From Irineochytrium annulatum (Eukaryota > Chytridiomycota > Chytridiomycetes > Chytridiales > Chytridiaceae): a stretch of DNA of 28,740 bases. How positions within the stretch are numbered: position 1 is the first letter of the stretch; every line of letters begins with the position of its first letter. The stretch is taken from contig JADGJL010000257.1 of the NCBI GenBank assembly GCA_027600665.1, positions 1 through 28,740 on the forward strand, given 5' to 3'. A model generated the notes under the pieces. That model was not told the DNA's origin and searched no databases. It saw only the letters and a program-made list of their open reading frames with translations. The translations under genes were made by a program, and so were the position numbers. Shown here one piece after another: positions 8,801-19,430 of the stretch.

Positions 8801-9383
8801 TTCGTCGAAGTGGGTAGCCGAGTCTCTCGTGGACCGGTTCAGGCCGCGGTTGCGCGGTTGGACGTTCAGATTCGGCGCGCTGGGCCCGCCAGCTTCGGAC
8901 TTCGCGGGGGGCATGGCGGTGAACGACCGCGATGCAACCATCATGCTCGTGCGCGGGCTGAAGGCGCTAGGGTGCTATGCGGCGGACCTCGTGCCGGACG
9001 CCGTGGTGCTCGCGAGCGTGGACTGGGCCGCGAAGGGCTGTGTGGCCGTGTGCGCGACGGATGGCGCTGGCGCGGTTGTGGATGTGGAGGGTGACGCGGC
9101 TTTGAATTTTGCCGGCGTCATGCGGGCATGTGGTGTCGAGAAAGTTCACATTGAAGAGCTTCTGCGGAGATTGGAAGCGGTCGACGTTGGGCATCCGCTG
9201 TTCGTCATGAGGTCTGTTATGAAGGCGGGTGGTTTCCGCATGAGAGGGATAACGGGGAGGAAGGGGAGGATGGTCAGGGGTGGGGCGAAGGGAGTGGAGA
9301 ATCAGGTGGAAATGGTTTTTGGAGAAAGGCCGGTAGTAGGGATAGAGGACTTAGCGAGGAAGGTAGTTGGATCTAAGACCTAA
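5836..9383 (+). CDS. Membrane-anchored ZZ-finger / adenylation / carrier / thioester-reductase protein
   Basis: Exons 5836-5977 and 6037-9383, giving 1162 residues. Residues 7-26 are a hydrophobic anchor followed by a basic patch (RRRRPRR). Residues 49-88 form a ZZ-like zinc finger: C49-x2-C52-x12-C65-x2-C68-x6-C75-x2-C78-x7-H86-x-H88, partly created by the splice junction. An AMP-binding domain follows, with TSGTTGQPK at 310-318, YGATE at 471-475 and FKTGD further on. A carrier domain has LGVDSM, with S739 as the likely phosphopantetheine site. The C-terminal NAD(P)H reductase domain has GCTGFLG (828-834) and YASSK (968-972). Adenylation-thiolation-reductase order and length match carboxylic acid reductases, which turn acids into aldehydes. 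Lys2 is less likely because its extra N-terminal domain is absent. The substrate is unknown, and the finger plus anchor are unusual. Confidence 0.85.
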
Positions 9384-10345
9384 TCGCTTTTTGCATGTCC
9401 GACGAATCCAATGGCGTAACACCACGACATTTTTGATTCTTTTCAATTAAATTGAGGCGCTTATTATTCGTCTTGTTAACATAACTCGGCGCAACATTTG
9501 CGATTTCTCTCTTCAACACTTTCTTGAATTCAAAGAGCAATATTGTGATATCATTCTTTTACAGTTTTTATAATTAATGTGAGGTCTTTGTACAAATTCG
9601 GTCGACCCGCTTAAATCGAAAAACGACTGGAATTTATGCTCCATCTCCGCATGTACTCCATAATCACGAAAATTCGCCACCTGTTTATTACACGTGCATT
9701 AACCATCGATGAAGTGAAGGGTAAAAGCGGTCTATCCCATCATCTTCCAAACAGCGAGTATTCAAGTGGAAGACATGTCTGAACGCGCGATTTAGTGACA
9801 TGTTACTAGCCATCACCGTGAGGCAAAGCTCCTCCCCCCCGGTTCCGACGCGCCGCCAAACCACGGAGAAAGGTTGACCAGTATCTTTGCTTGCAGACCG
9901 GAATATGAACTTGTTTAGACTTGAATTTGCAGCAACGGTTGGCACAAGCGCTTTTGGAACAGCGGCGTGTCAGTCCATATTGAGATCTTGCATTACTGAA
10001 CTCGACATTCTTAAAAGCGGAAGAAGGGGCGCGTGACGGCCCCCGTCCGCGGCCGCAGGCGCGTTGGCTGCCAGCGTGGCGGACGAGCGGCCGCAGGCGT
10101 GGCTGAAAGTGATGCAGGCAAGGGTGTGCTTGTCGGAGTCCGGGTTTGCCAACACGAGAGACCATGAAAAAGCGAAGTCCTTTCGATTTTGATGGCTCTT
10201 TGCAGGAGGAGGTATGAACACGGTGGTTTTAGAGATTGAGGCGTTGTAGTGGCCCTTGTTGAACGGGCAGTGGGGGATGCATGTGCGGGATCATCGCGTG
10301 CATGAAGGAGTCAATCGCCAGAAATTGACCTCTCAACCCCCCACC
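9384..10345. other. Long intergenic region before CFAP161
   Basis: Positions 9384-9800 are AT-rich with nothing recognisable. Positions 10020-10215 are GC-rich and contain GCGGCCGCAGGCG twice (10049-10061 and 10087-10099). A minus-strand frame from 10215 to 9970 could encode about 80 residues and would be divergent from CFAP161, but it resembles no known protein and is not called as a gene. No tRNA or other RNA gene is seen. Confidence 0.4.
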
Positions 10346-11467
10346 ATGCTGGACCGTTCAGCTCCCGTCGGCCTGCCGCCCCCGCCGCCGCCGTTCGTCA
10401 AGCACAGGATCGGCAACTGGTGCGAGGAGTCCGTTTTACAGGAGGTGTGCGGAGAGCGTCGGGGATTCGGCGAATGACCCTTGTACTGAATCCTCGCATC
10501 GTGCAGTCGAAGCTCCTGGAGTTCGTGGACAAGAGCAAGCGGGGTCTTCTCGGGTTTGAACAGGCGAACCTTCGAGTCCAAACAGCGACTACGAAGGTGC
10601 GGGCTTTGTCTTTGTCATGAGCCGAGGAGAAGTTGATGCTCACGCAACACCCCCACACCCACAGGTTGACCTCTCCCCTCGACTTGAGTTCGGCGTCAAC
10701 ATCATGCTCCTGAACCTCTCGACAAAGGGATTCCTGGCCGTGGACGTGCCAGACAACTACCCGGCCGCCGTCTTCGACACGGACGTGTTCCCGCTCGCGA
10801 CGACGAGGGAGACGGCCTTTCCGTGCGCGAGGACGTGCTTCAGGCTCGAGCCGCTGGAGATTTACAGGGTGGAGGGGGATGTGACGCCGAGGTACGCGCA
10901 GAAGTTCTACCTCGTCGCGTCGGACGCTTTGGCGGAGAAGCCGGTATGTTCAAAGAAGCTAGGAAATTGTACCGGACCGGGATGGCAATTGTTGATCTAG
11001 TGGGTTTGGAATACCAGATGTACCTTGGATCGGAGTTCAAGAGCTTCGTCAGCTACGCGAAAAGATCAAAGAATCAGCAGGCCTTCCTTTCCTTCCACAA
11101 GGATAAGCGATCCATCTGGCAGTTTGTGTATGAGGAGCCAAAGCTAAGGCTCGAGTCCGAGGGGACGCCCGTAGAGGTGAGAGGGATCCACGCAGTCGTG
11201 CCGGCATAACTCTTACGGGTGATGTGCAGGCAAACTCGGTTGTCCTTCTCCAGCACTGCTTGACGGGGAGCTGCTTGGGGTCGGAGACCTCGGACAAGAC
11301 CATGATCAGGTTTGGAATGATACTTTTTATATGACAGCGTAAAACTCACACAGGACAACAGGAACAACTTTGGCGTTGAATGCGAGGTTGACTGCCACAC
11401 TCATCGCGACTTCGGCACCAGGAGGGAGCTGGCTCATAATCATTGGGTTGTAAAGACTTCCGAGTAA
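10346..11467 (+). CDS. CFAP161: Cilia- and flagella-associated protein 161
   Basis: Six exons: 10346-10444, 10507-10596, 10665-10943, 11018-11176, 11230-11309 and 11362-11467, giving 270 residues. CFAP161 is a microtubule inner protein of motile-cilium doublets. The N-terminus carries the family signature HRIGNW followed by an acidic stretch. The C-terminal half follows the animal protein closely: YAQKFYL, then LRLESEGTPV, ANSVVLLQHC, NNFGVECEV and HTHRDFG, ending in LAHNHWV. All intron phases agree; the last acceptor (AACAG before GAACAAC) was chosen over an earlier CACAG because only it keeps the frame. Length is close to the animal family (about 300). The gene implies a motile axoneme, hence a zoosporic fungus. 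Regulation during sporogenesis is likely but not visible in the DNA. Confidence 0.9.
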
Positions 11468-11878
11468 ATTTTTTTGTTGTTATTTACGCGCTATCACGGT
11501 TCATTTGCCAAGTAAAAATATACTGGAGTAACTGAATAGTATGGGCAGGTCAGGCAATCTGCTTTGGATTGTAAGCCACCCAAAAACACAACACACCGTC
11601 TTTCTCAATATGACGAAGATTTTTTCTGCCCTAATTTTGGCGAATCGTTCTAAACGCGTAATCAATGCATTCGCTTTCATGGTCAGTGACATGTTTGACG
11701 AACTCGTGGAGGTATCTCTTACCAATCGATCGATTTGAGGCGGAAACTACCACGATGGTGTTTGCCGAGGTGGTGCCTTTAGGAGAGCAATTTTGTATCG
11801 AATTTTGACTTAAAAGGTACCCGACATTGCAATATCGATGATGGTAAACCAGACCCTGGCTTTCAAGCCGTTGAAATC
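11468..11878. other. Intergenic, CFAP161 to Zn2Cys6 gene
   Basis: AT-rich compared with the flanking genes. Open frames of 65-74 codons exist on both strands (11501-11738) but lie almost exactly opposite each other and resemble nothing known. This stretch probably holds the CFAP161 3' end and the promoter of the regulator gene. Confidence 0.4.
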
Positions 11879-14535
11879 ATGCAGTCGTCGACCTCCCATA
11901 CCACGCCGGCAGAGGCGCAATTCCCACCACTTCACCCCTCCACGTTGTCCGCGTCGTCGTCCTTACAACACCAGCAGCTGTCGAAACAGCGGGCATGGTG
12001 AGGGTGGCCATTCAACAATTACCACTCAACCTCCGCGCCCATTAGCGATAATTGCTATCGCCTGCACCGGAAGTGCTGGGGTGAGGTGCCGAAATGCGAT
12101 CTGTGCCGGAAGACCGACGTCGAGTGCACGTACATGCGTCGATACGTTACCCCGAGTCTGCTCAAGCCGCCGACAGCGAAGAAGCACGGCCAAAGGGAGA
12201 GGCGGAGAAGCGGCGGCGCGCCTCCGGCCGTGCCTCTGCCAGTGCGCGTTTCGCCCTCGCCGTCAGAGCCGGTCGTGATCGCGGGTAGGGAGAATATGCT
12301 GGAGGAGTCGAAGTCGCGACTGTTGCAGAAAAGGGTCGACGAGCTGGAGTTAACGTGAGCTCTAATTCTTTCCTGTCATCCTATTTGTTTGTTCCTTCTA
12401 TTGTGTTGTTCTTCATCTGTTTACTTGGTCGCAATAACGTGAAATAATGAGCCGCCCAATTTTGTGATCAGAGTTGACGGACTTCGGAAAGAGCTTGAGG
12501 TCGCCAAAGCGCGCTCGGTCGCGCGATCACCCTCCGTGAGTTCCTATTCGGATGACGCGTACCAGGCGACCGACGAGCTGCTCGAGTCCGCCTTCCCCGG
12601 TCTCGCCTTACTGGATCACCCACCGCAAACCCAAAATCCTAGTGGCGGCGGTTCAGAGCACGGTTGGCCGCACGATGCACTTTTGGCTGGTCCGGCCCGG
12701 CCACTCTCGAACGTCGCTTCGAGGCATGAAGAAGGGGCATCTGGCGGTGGAAACTTTGACATGCCCACTTCAGTCTCTCCACTGAAGCACGTTACCGAGA
12801 CCATTTGGTTCAACGACGATCAGGAAATGTTAAAGAATGATGAGCTACTTCCAGACGACCAACGCGATTTCTTGCTTCAGGTTATTATGATCGCGCCATG
12901 GACGCAGCATGCGTTCCTGTACTTATTCTGTTTTTGCAGATCTTCTTCGACTACTGCCTCCGCATCCCCTTTGCCACCATACACGAGGCCAGCTTCTGGT
13001 CGCGTCTCCGCTCAAATCACCCGCCAAGCCAAATCCTTATCACCGCGATGTGCGCTCTGGCTTCTGCGTGTGGCCCGGCAGCAGATGGGAGCCGATGGCC
13101 ATATACCACCCACTTCCTTCAGGAGAGCGCCTCCCGGTGCGAGGCGCTCCTACACTCGGCCGTGACGATGATCTGCTTCGAGCAACCCTCCATTGAGATT
13201 TGCCAGGCACTTGTCTTGCTGGCATGGACTTACTCGTTCGTTCACGAGAACAGGCCGAGCCAGGAGTGGCTACTTTTGGGTTTGACCAAGAAGATGGTCA
13301 GGCTGCTGAAGCTGGACGTCGACCCGGACGTACTCGAGGCGCAGGAAGCGTCGCAGAGGAGGTGGACGTGGTTGGACAAAGAGACGCGCCGGAGGGTTTG
13401 CAATGTAAGAAATTCACAGTTAAATTTTTTATACGTATAAATAAATATCTGTTGAAGCTGCTACTTGGATGAGACGGATTTGATCACGAGAGAGACGTCC
13501 GCGGGCATATGGAAGCACAAGTACCTCGTCAAACCAATCTCCACCCTCGCTCGATGGCTCTCAGTTGACGTCCCGACAGGTGAACCGACCGCGCCCGACG
13601 TCCCCGACGCCACCTATCCGGCTCTCGCGATTCACAACATCCGGTGCCGGATAGCCGAGCTAAACCACCACTACGGCACCAGTTTCCGCAGTCTCATCAA
13701 GTCTTTCAATCTTACTGTGAACTCGTCGGACGGCGCCCCCATGCCCAGCTTCGTTAGCCCGCCGCCGCCGGGCCCCCTCGACCTCGCGCCCGACCTCCAG
13801 TTCTCGCTCCTCCAGTCCGAACTCGACTTTTGGGCCGCGGGCCTCCCCGATAGCATCCGCTCGGACACCGTCCGCTGGGACTTGCCATTCAGCTTCCGGT
13901 ACGACGCCTTGGACGGCGTTACACCCTGGGCTACCGTCCATCTCAGCCTTTATTATCACGCCAACATCATCAGCCTTCATCGACCGCGTGTCATGCGCGA
14001 GATCCGGGCCTTCGCGGGACACGCCGCACACGCCAGCAATCCCGACGGCGCGACCGGCGCTCAGCTTTCGCCCGAGTGCCGAGAGTCGCTGAGGAGGTGC
14101 ATTTCGTCCGCGAGGGCGGTCACGGACATGATGCGGCGGCGGATTCACGTGCAGTACCCGTCCCCGCTGGAACAGCAGGCAACGCGTCGTTCGGCTCTAA
14201 GCTACTGCAGCCCGGCCGAGGCGATGCCGCTGCTAGAGGTCGGCCTGTATCATCTGATCTTGCTGACGTTGATGTCGGGCGAGGGCTGGCCGCTGTCGGA
14301 TCGTATCGTAGCGCCAGACACCGGGAGGGTGGTGGCGGGCCTAGTGGGGCGAGAGGTCGGGATGGACGCGGCCGAGGCATCGAAGGTCGGGCTTGTCATC
14401 GCGATGAAGGGGCTCGCGTTGGTGTCGGTGATGAGGGAGAGGGTGAGGTTCCTGTGTGGGTTTTTGGATGCGGCGGTCAGGAAGTCGGGGTTGACGGATG
14501 CTTTGAGCGGCGTGGAGGTTGATATCGACGTTTAG
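11879..14535 (+). CDS. Zn2Cys6 fungal transcription factor
   Basis: Proposed exons: 11879-11997, 12046-12354, 12472-12880, 12940-13404 and 13474-14535, about 787 residues. The first splice junction divides a Cys codon and completes a zinc cluster: C40-x2-C43-x6-C50-x6-C57-x2-C60-x6-C67, preceded by SKQRA. Such Gal4-type domains bind DNA, usually as dimers. Next comes a short coiled-coil (about 127-155, VDELEL...LRKELEVAK), an acidic linker, then a fungal-specific regulatory domain: IFFDYCLRIPFATIHEASFW, the LVLLAWTY region, WTWLDKETRRRVC and further helices to the C-terminus. Regulated genes are unknown. The weak point is the fourth intron. The obvious acceptor (ends 13457) would give CYLDETDL but is out of phase with donor 13405, so the next in-phase AG (ends 13473) is used. 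A frameshift is possible. Confidence 0.82.
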
Positions 14536-14710
14536 ATTAGATAAAGCAAGATACTTGCATTTGTATATGCGCCGGACTATATCTTTTTGTCATCTGAATG
14601 AAGTTAGGTAGTATGCTGGTAAAGCTGCAAGCCTCAAGCCCCCCTCGCCTCAATCATTTAGCCTTCCATCCCCAATATCATCCCTCACCCCCCAGGCCAC
14701 GTCGGCCGCC

Positions 14711-16197
14711 ATGCTCAACCCGGAATCCCGCGTATCGTCTGACAACACCGATAGTGTCGCCGCCGAGCCCCACGAGTCCACGGACCGCCTCCTCCACTCA
14801 CAACTCGTGTTCCCGTCATATGGCGCCACCGATCGGCTACAAGAGACGCCCACTACCACCAATGCGAGTGCCCACAACGGCGATCAGGACGGATGGCTTG
14901 TGCGCTCAGAGAACGGATCGGCGAAGCCGCCGAATCGCGTCGGCGAGAGACCAGGACGACGCGCGCCATCGGTTGACGTCGCGGCCCTCCCTGGTGCGGC
15001 AGCCGAGAAGCCGACGTTCCTGTCCCGACTGTGGACGTTTATTAAGGCGAACTGGTTCCTGGAGGTAACGTTCTGGACGCGTAGTTAGCATATTGCCGTT
15101 AGTTTCTCACCTCACGTTAATAACAGGGCCTCGTCGCCGTCATCGCCCTCGCGGCCTTTTGGCCCGTTCTCGGAAAAAAACACGGCATCATCCACTCCGA
15201 GTACACCGTATCCTACGGCGTCGTCGGCCTGATCTTCCTCATCTCCGGCATGTCCCTTAAGACGTCCGTCCTCCTCCGCTCCCTCGGCGCCTGGCGGCTG
15301 CATCTCGTCACTCAGTTCATCTCCCTGGGGATCACTCCGGCGCTCGGCCTCGCCGTTGGGAAGCTCCTGGGCTTCACGAGCTTCAACCAGACCCTCATCA
15401 AAGGGCTCATCATCGCTTGCGCCACGCCTACCACCATCAGCTCCAACGTGCTCATGACAAAGCAGGCGGCCGGAAATGAGGCCGGAGCACTGACGAACGC
15501 GGTCATCGGGAACATCCTCGGCGTGCTCGTCAGCCCTTCGCTGATCTACGCGTACGCTGGCGCGCTGGCGAGTGACGCGCACATGGATCTAGGAGCAACG
15601 CTGTTGACGCTGTGCTACACGGTCATCATTCCACTGATCGCGGGCCAGCTCTTGCAGATCTTCTTCCCTCGTATAGTGCCGACGATGTCGCGATACGTGA
15701 GCCTGCCAATCATCAACAGCTCGCTGCTGCTGGTGCTCGTGTGGAGCGTGTTCTGCGACACGTTCTCGGACCATGTGGGCGGGGACATCGACGCGGGGAG
15801 CCTTGTGGGGGTCTTCTTCTTGGACCTGGCGCTGTTCTGCGGCTTCTCGGCGATGTCGTTTTGGATCTCGAGGATCCCGGTGTTTGGATTCAGTAGGGAG
15901 GACACGGTCGCGATCGTCATGTGCGCGGCGACGAAGACGGTCGCGCTGGGGATTCCAATGATTAACATAATCTACGCTGGTGAGCTTTTGTTGCCCCATT
16001 AATTTCTGGATATGTTTACTCTGGCAACTAGATCTAACATTTAATTCCTTTTAGGCTCTCCACTGATTGGGATCATATCGACGCCTCTACTCGTATATCA
16101 CGCTGAGCAACTTGTGGTTGGCTCTTTTATGGTCAATATGCTCCGAAGATGGGTTCTGGCCAGGAGATTGCCTGAAGCCGCTGCACTCTCGCCGTAG
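14711..16197 (+). CDS. RCH1: SLC10A7/Rch1-type bile-acid:sodium symporter family transporter
   Basis: Exons 14711-15064, 15127-15979 and 16055-16197, giving 449 residues. Residues 1-118 are a hydrophilic, probably cytosolic N-terminus. The remainder has about ten hydrophobic segments, starting with GLVAVIALAAFWPVLGKK. Family motifs include SYGVVGLIFLISGMSLKT, ACATPTTISSNVLMTKQAAGN and the CAATKTVALGIPMIN stretch in the last third, all typical of SLC10A7 and fungal Rch1 proteins. Yeast and Candida Rch1 are plasma-membrane proteins that restrain calcium uptake, and vertebrate SLC10A7 also affects calcium and glycosylation. Intron phases are consistent, and length matches the fungal family (about 430-450). 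The N-terminal extension is Ser/Thr/Pro-rich and could be phosphorylated. Transport substrate is not established for the family. Confidence 0.9.
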
Positions 16198-16820
16198 ACT
16201 CCCTTCCCCCTTATGCATTTGTATGTGAGCATTATGTCTCAGCTCTATTTTAATTGATGGCGGGTTGTGTCGACGGCAGGCGTATACGGTGAGCTCTGCA
16301 GCTCACGACAGCTGGCGCATATTACTTTTGCATCTATTGAACATAATTTGATTCTGAATTGAGCGGTGTCCCAATAATATCACGGTCCATTTGATCGCGA
16401 TTGATATTCTGATATTGCTTCCAGTGCCAAATAAATGGAAGAAACAAACAAGGAACTGAGAGAGCATTCCTCAGGAGCTCGTTCATCACGGCCATAAACG
16501 GGATCCCTCCTGACCTACGCGTCCGCAAACCCGGCGGCGTGCGTGGCCGTCGCCGTCGGCGCGATTGTCGTTGTAACGGTAGGAACAGCGCGTACCTCGC
16601 GAAAATATAAACGGAAGTCACGTTCTGGTTCTGGCCGCTACGCCACAACAATTGTGGCCACCAGGTGGAAGAAATGTGGAAGAAATGCGGCGTTTGATTG
16701 ATATTTACGCAACGAACTGCCGCGCAAACAAAGGAAAACTACCACAACAAGGTAAGTGGATATAAGTCCAACCTCCGCCATGTCCCAGCAGACAGCTCCA
16801 CCCGACCCGCACCCACAACC
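16198..16820. other. Intergenic, Rch1 gene to RRM gene
   Basis: A perfect hairpin lies at 16289-16306 (GTGAGCT, loop CTGC, AGCTCAC). A plus frame at 16498-16701 reads as a hydrophobic Ala/Val stretch followed by basic residues, but it has no ATG and no in-phase upstream exon, so no gene is called. An AATAAA-like signal is at about 16431. Confidence 0.4.
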
Positions 16821-17489
16821 ATGGGGAACACGATCACCGCTCCCTTCGTGGCTATTGAAACCGACCCATCCCAAAACCTCACGATCACGTTGGCAGAGTT
16901 GAAGTCGGTCTTACTCCCACTACAAGAGCAGCTTCGCAGGCTGGAGGAAGCGCAAGGCAGACTTGAGCAGAAGGTGGATGCGCTTGGTACGTTTTGAAAC
17001 GGCTTTTATGGTGCCGCACAACTTGACTACTTTTCCTCCCACAACAGCAGATGCGCGAGCCCAAGAAGCTCCCCGTGTCCGCAATACCGTTCACTTTGCC
17101 GTTGATGGTACGTCGTCCATTTTTTTTTGCCTGATTTACCTATTTTTTTTCTATTTTTTTCGTCTTTTTATGGGATGATAAGATAGGTTTCTAAGGAATT
17201 ACTAGCTCAACCAGCGAATCCAATAGATAACCGTTACGATCCGTACGGCGTTCTCGTGTTGGGCCTGACGCGAGACATCTCAGAGCGTGACCTAAAGAAG
17301 CACTTTGGGCCCTACAACCCTACAATGGCGAGAGTCTGCACCCATAGATTGGGCAGAATCGTGGGAGTAATCAAGTTCATATCGGCAACGGACGCCGAAA
17401 AAGCTCTGAAAGCTAGCACGAAGATTAAATCCGCACAAATTGTCATCGACAAGGTGCTGAAAGCAACTACTTCCGCTGTGTTGTATTAG
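16821..17489 (+). CDS. Small coiled-coil and RRM protein with possible N-myristoylation site
   Basis: Exons 16821-16986, 17048-17107 and 17206-17489, giving 169 residues. The N-terminus MGNTIT fits the N-myristoylation consensus (Gly2, Thr6). Residues about 27-55 form a Leu/Glu/Arg-rich coiled coil. Residues about 92-155 look like an RNA-recognition motif: GVLVLGL as RNP2, a helix SERDLKKHF, then GRIVGVIKF as RNP1 and DAEKALKA as the second helix. RNP2 lacks the usual aromatic residue, so RNA binding may be weak or lost. Two splice choices are ambiguous: a CAGCAG tandem acceptor at exon 2 (17048 or 17051), and an acceptor at 17205 or 17214 for exon 3; all keep the frame and change length by one to four residues. 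The protein family is not recognised. Confidence 0.75.
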
Positions 17490-17875
17490 ATGGCAAGCTG
17501 TATTTAGTTAGTGAGTTAAATACCTAGTTAGTTGGCACCGGCATCATCGTGGCGCAGCGTATTTAATTTAAATTCTGCTTACGCCTCGGACGCTAATATG
17601 TGGACTCCTTGCTCATCGCACATTGGCTCCGACTTGCGCCTGACTGTGTACAAGTCGATCTCACTTCGGCAAGCGATGCTGGTGGCGAGGAAAAGGTCCG
17701 ACGGTCTGTGTGCTGAAGTGGCTCGATACGATGTGATGGTCCGCGGACGATGAGGCAAGAACAACTCGCCGACTCACGGGCGACTTTATTAGTTTACCAC
17801 TCACTCCTCCTATTTATCGCCTGCAAACCTAAGCCAAAAAAGTCCTTCCTAAACACTCCGGTCACAGCAAAGCCT
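17490..17875. other. Convergent 3' flanks, RRM gene and START gene
   Basis: Short repeats of TAGTTAG occur just after the RRM gene (about 17506-17532). No gene or RNA is recognised. Confidence 0.45.
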
Positions 17876-19430
17876 TCACGCCCTCTTCCTCCCAAACACA
17901 ACCGACAGCAACACGACCGCGACCATAAACGGCTGCGCGACCTCGAGCACCTTCCTCACCCCCCTCAGCGCGGGCACGGCGGGCGACACGTCAACGCCCG
18001 CGATAACGATGGGCCGTGCCGGCTGCTGCTGCTTTTCTTTTGCGGCTGCCACGGTGCCGTTCGCGCCCGATGACGATGCGCTATGGTGGTTAGTGGCAGA
18101 GCCGTTGGCGGACAGGGATGTTTTCGACGAAGAGGAAGAGGCCGGAGCGGAGTAGGTGATTTGGACGGGCCGCTTGCCCTCGGCTTGCTCGATAAAGACG
18201 GATGAGGTCTTGTGGTTTGGGTTCTTGCGGAGCATCTTGTTCACACGGCGAAGGGACAGGGGCTGCAAGCGTTTGTTCAACCGTTAGAAAGAAAAACTCT
18301 GACAAGTACATGTCGGATGGTGAATACACTTCATGAAACGCACCATCGCCTGCGTCGTGATCATGGCCACAAGGCTCTTGGGCAGCCACCCTCCCAAATC
18401 GCCGTCCATGATTTGGACGACCTTGCACATCCGCTCCCGCCCCGCGGGGTCCGGCCCGACAATCTGACCCGCGAGGGCGGCCTTCATCGTGACGGACCCG
18501 GCGCGCGGGGTGAACTTTGGCGAGGACTCGATCGACTGCGTCACGTTGAGGTAGCGGCCGTCAGGCAAGCGGTTCACGAAACCGACGACCAGAGCGTCTC
18601 GGGGCGCCGTGGGCCAGAAACCCTTCGTGTACATGTACTGAACCTGCGTAGCATAGCAGCCCTGATCAATACCACTCCACAGCGCACGTTTGAAGCCAAC
18701 GTACCCTCGAGTCCCCGCTCAACACATCCACCACCCCACCGCCCTCGCAGATATCATCCCAAGTCTGCCTCGTCGTCACATCGCTCAGGATATCAAACAC
18801 CTCCTCCGGCGTCCCCTCCATATCCGCGACCACCCTGAAGCAGAAGTCCGTGTTCCGCTTCCGGTGCACCTCGATCGCGAAATCCCCGCTCGACGTCGCC
18901 AGCACGGGGATCCACTCCTTGTCGGGTCCCGCCGGATTCGCCACCAGATCCGCCTCGCGGACAAGCGCGGCGATGAGCGCGGGCTTGAGGTGGGCGTAGG
19001 GATTGCCGGCGGGGGCCTGCGGCGCGTCCCCCGCGGCGGTGTCGGAAAGATCGGCGCTGCCGTGGGCTGTGCCGTTTGCTGAGGGTCGTGTGGCGGTGTG
19101 AACTGTGTTGGCGACGACGACGTTCTTAGTCGTCTGGTCGACGGCTACGAGGACGGACGAAGAGCTCCGGGCGCCATTGGACGATTTAAGGACCAAAGCC
19201 GGGATCGTGAGGCCGAGCACGGCGAGGAGGAGGAGGTGGATCTGGATGCGCGACACCGGTCAGCAACGTGCAGGAGAGGATGGAGTAGGACTTACCACAT
19301 CTAATTTCACGTCCAACTCCAGCTGTTGGCCTAGCGAGGCGAGACCCAGGGACGCCGCGACGAGCGTGGCCGACGCCAGGACGCTGGCGGCGACGATGGA
19401 GGTCGGTGACGGGGTCGTGCTGGCTGTCAT
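17876..19430 (-). CDS. Membrane-anchored START-domain lipid-transfer-like protein
   Basis: Exons on the minus strand: 19430-19296, 19241-18705, 18643-18344 and 18262-17876, giving 452 residues. START domains bind sterols, phospholipids or ceramides and move them between membranes. Two hydrophobic segments lie near the N-terminus (about 11-33 and 46-63) and a third at the extreme C-terminus (FMVAVVLLSVVFG, then RKRA), so the protein is probably membrane-tethered. The START region spans about residues 105-345: EWIPVLATSSGDFAIEVHRK, then FRVVADMEGTPEEVFDILSD, WDDICEGG, YTKGFWPTAPRDALVVGFVN and GWLPKSLVAM, all normal family positions. The third donor (GTGCGT after ATG) was picked because it alone keeps phase with the last exon. 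The Ser/Ala-rich linker before the C-terminal anchor is low complexity. The lipid ligand cannot be predicted. Confidence 0.87.

Noticed and set aside
9688..10221. Overlapping minus frames of 83-119 codons
   Set aside because: No recognisable domain, three frames compete, and no splice model joins them. Kept only as an open question in the findings.
11501..11738. Opposed open frames on both strands
   Set aside because: Frames lie back to back in AT-rich spacer with no known similarity; neither has coding character.
16334..16874. Two minus frames of 105 and 78 codons upstream of the RRM gene
   Set aside because: Low complexity (Arg-rich) or antisense of RRM exon 1; no family match.
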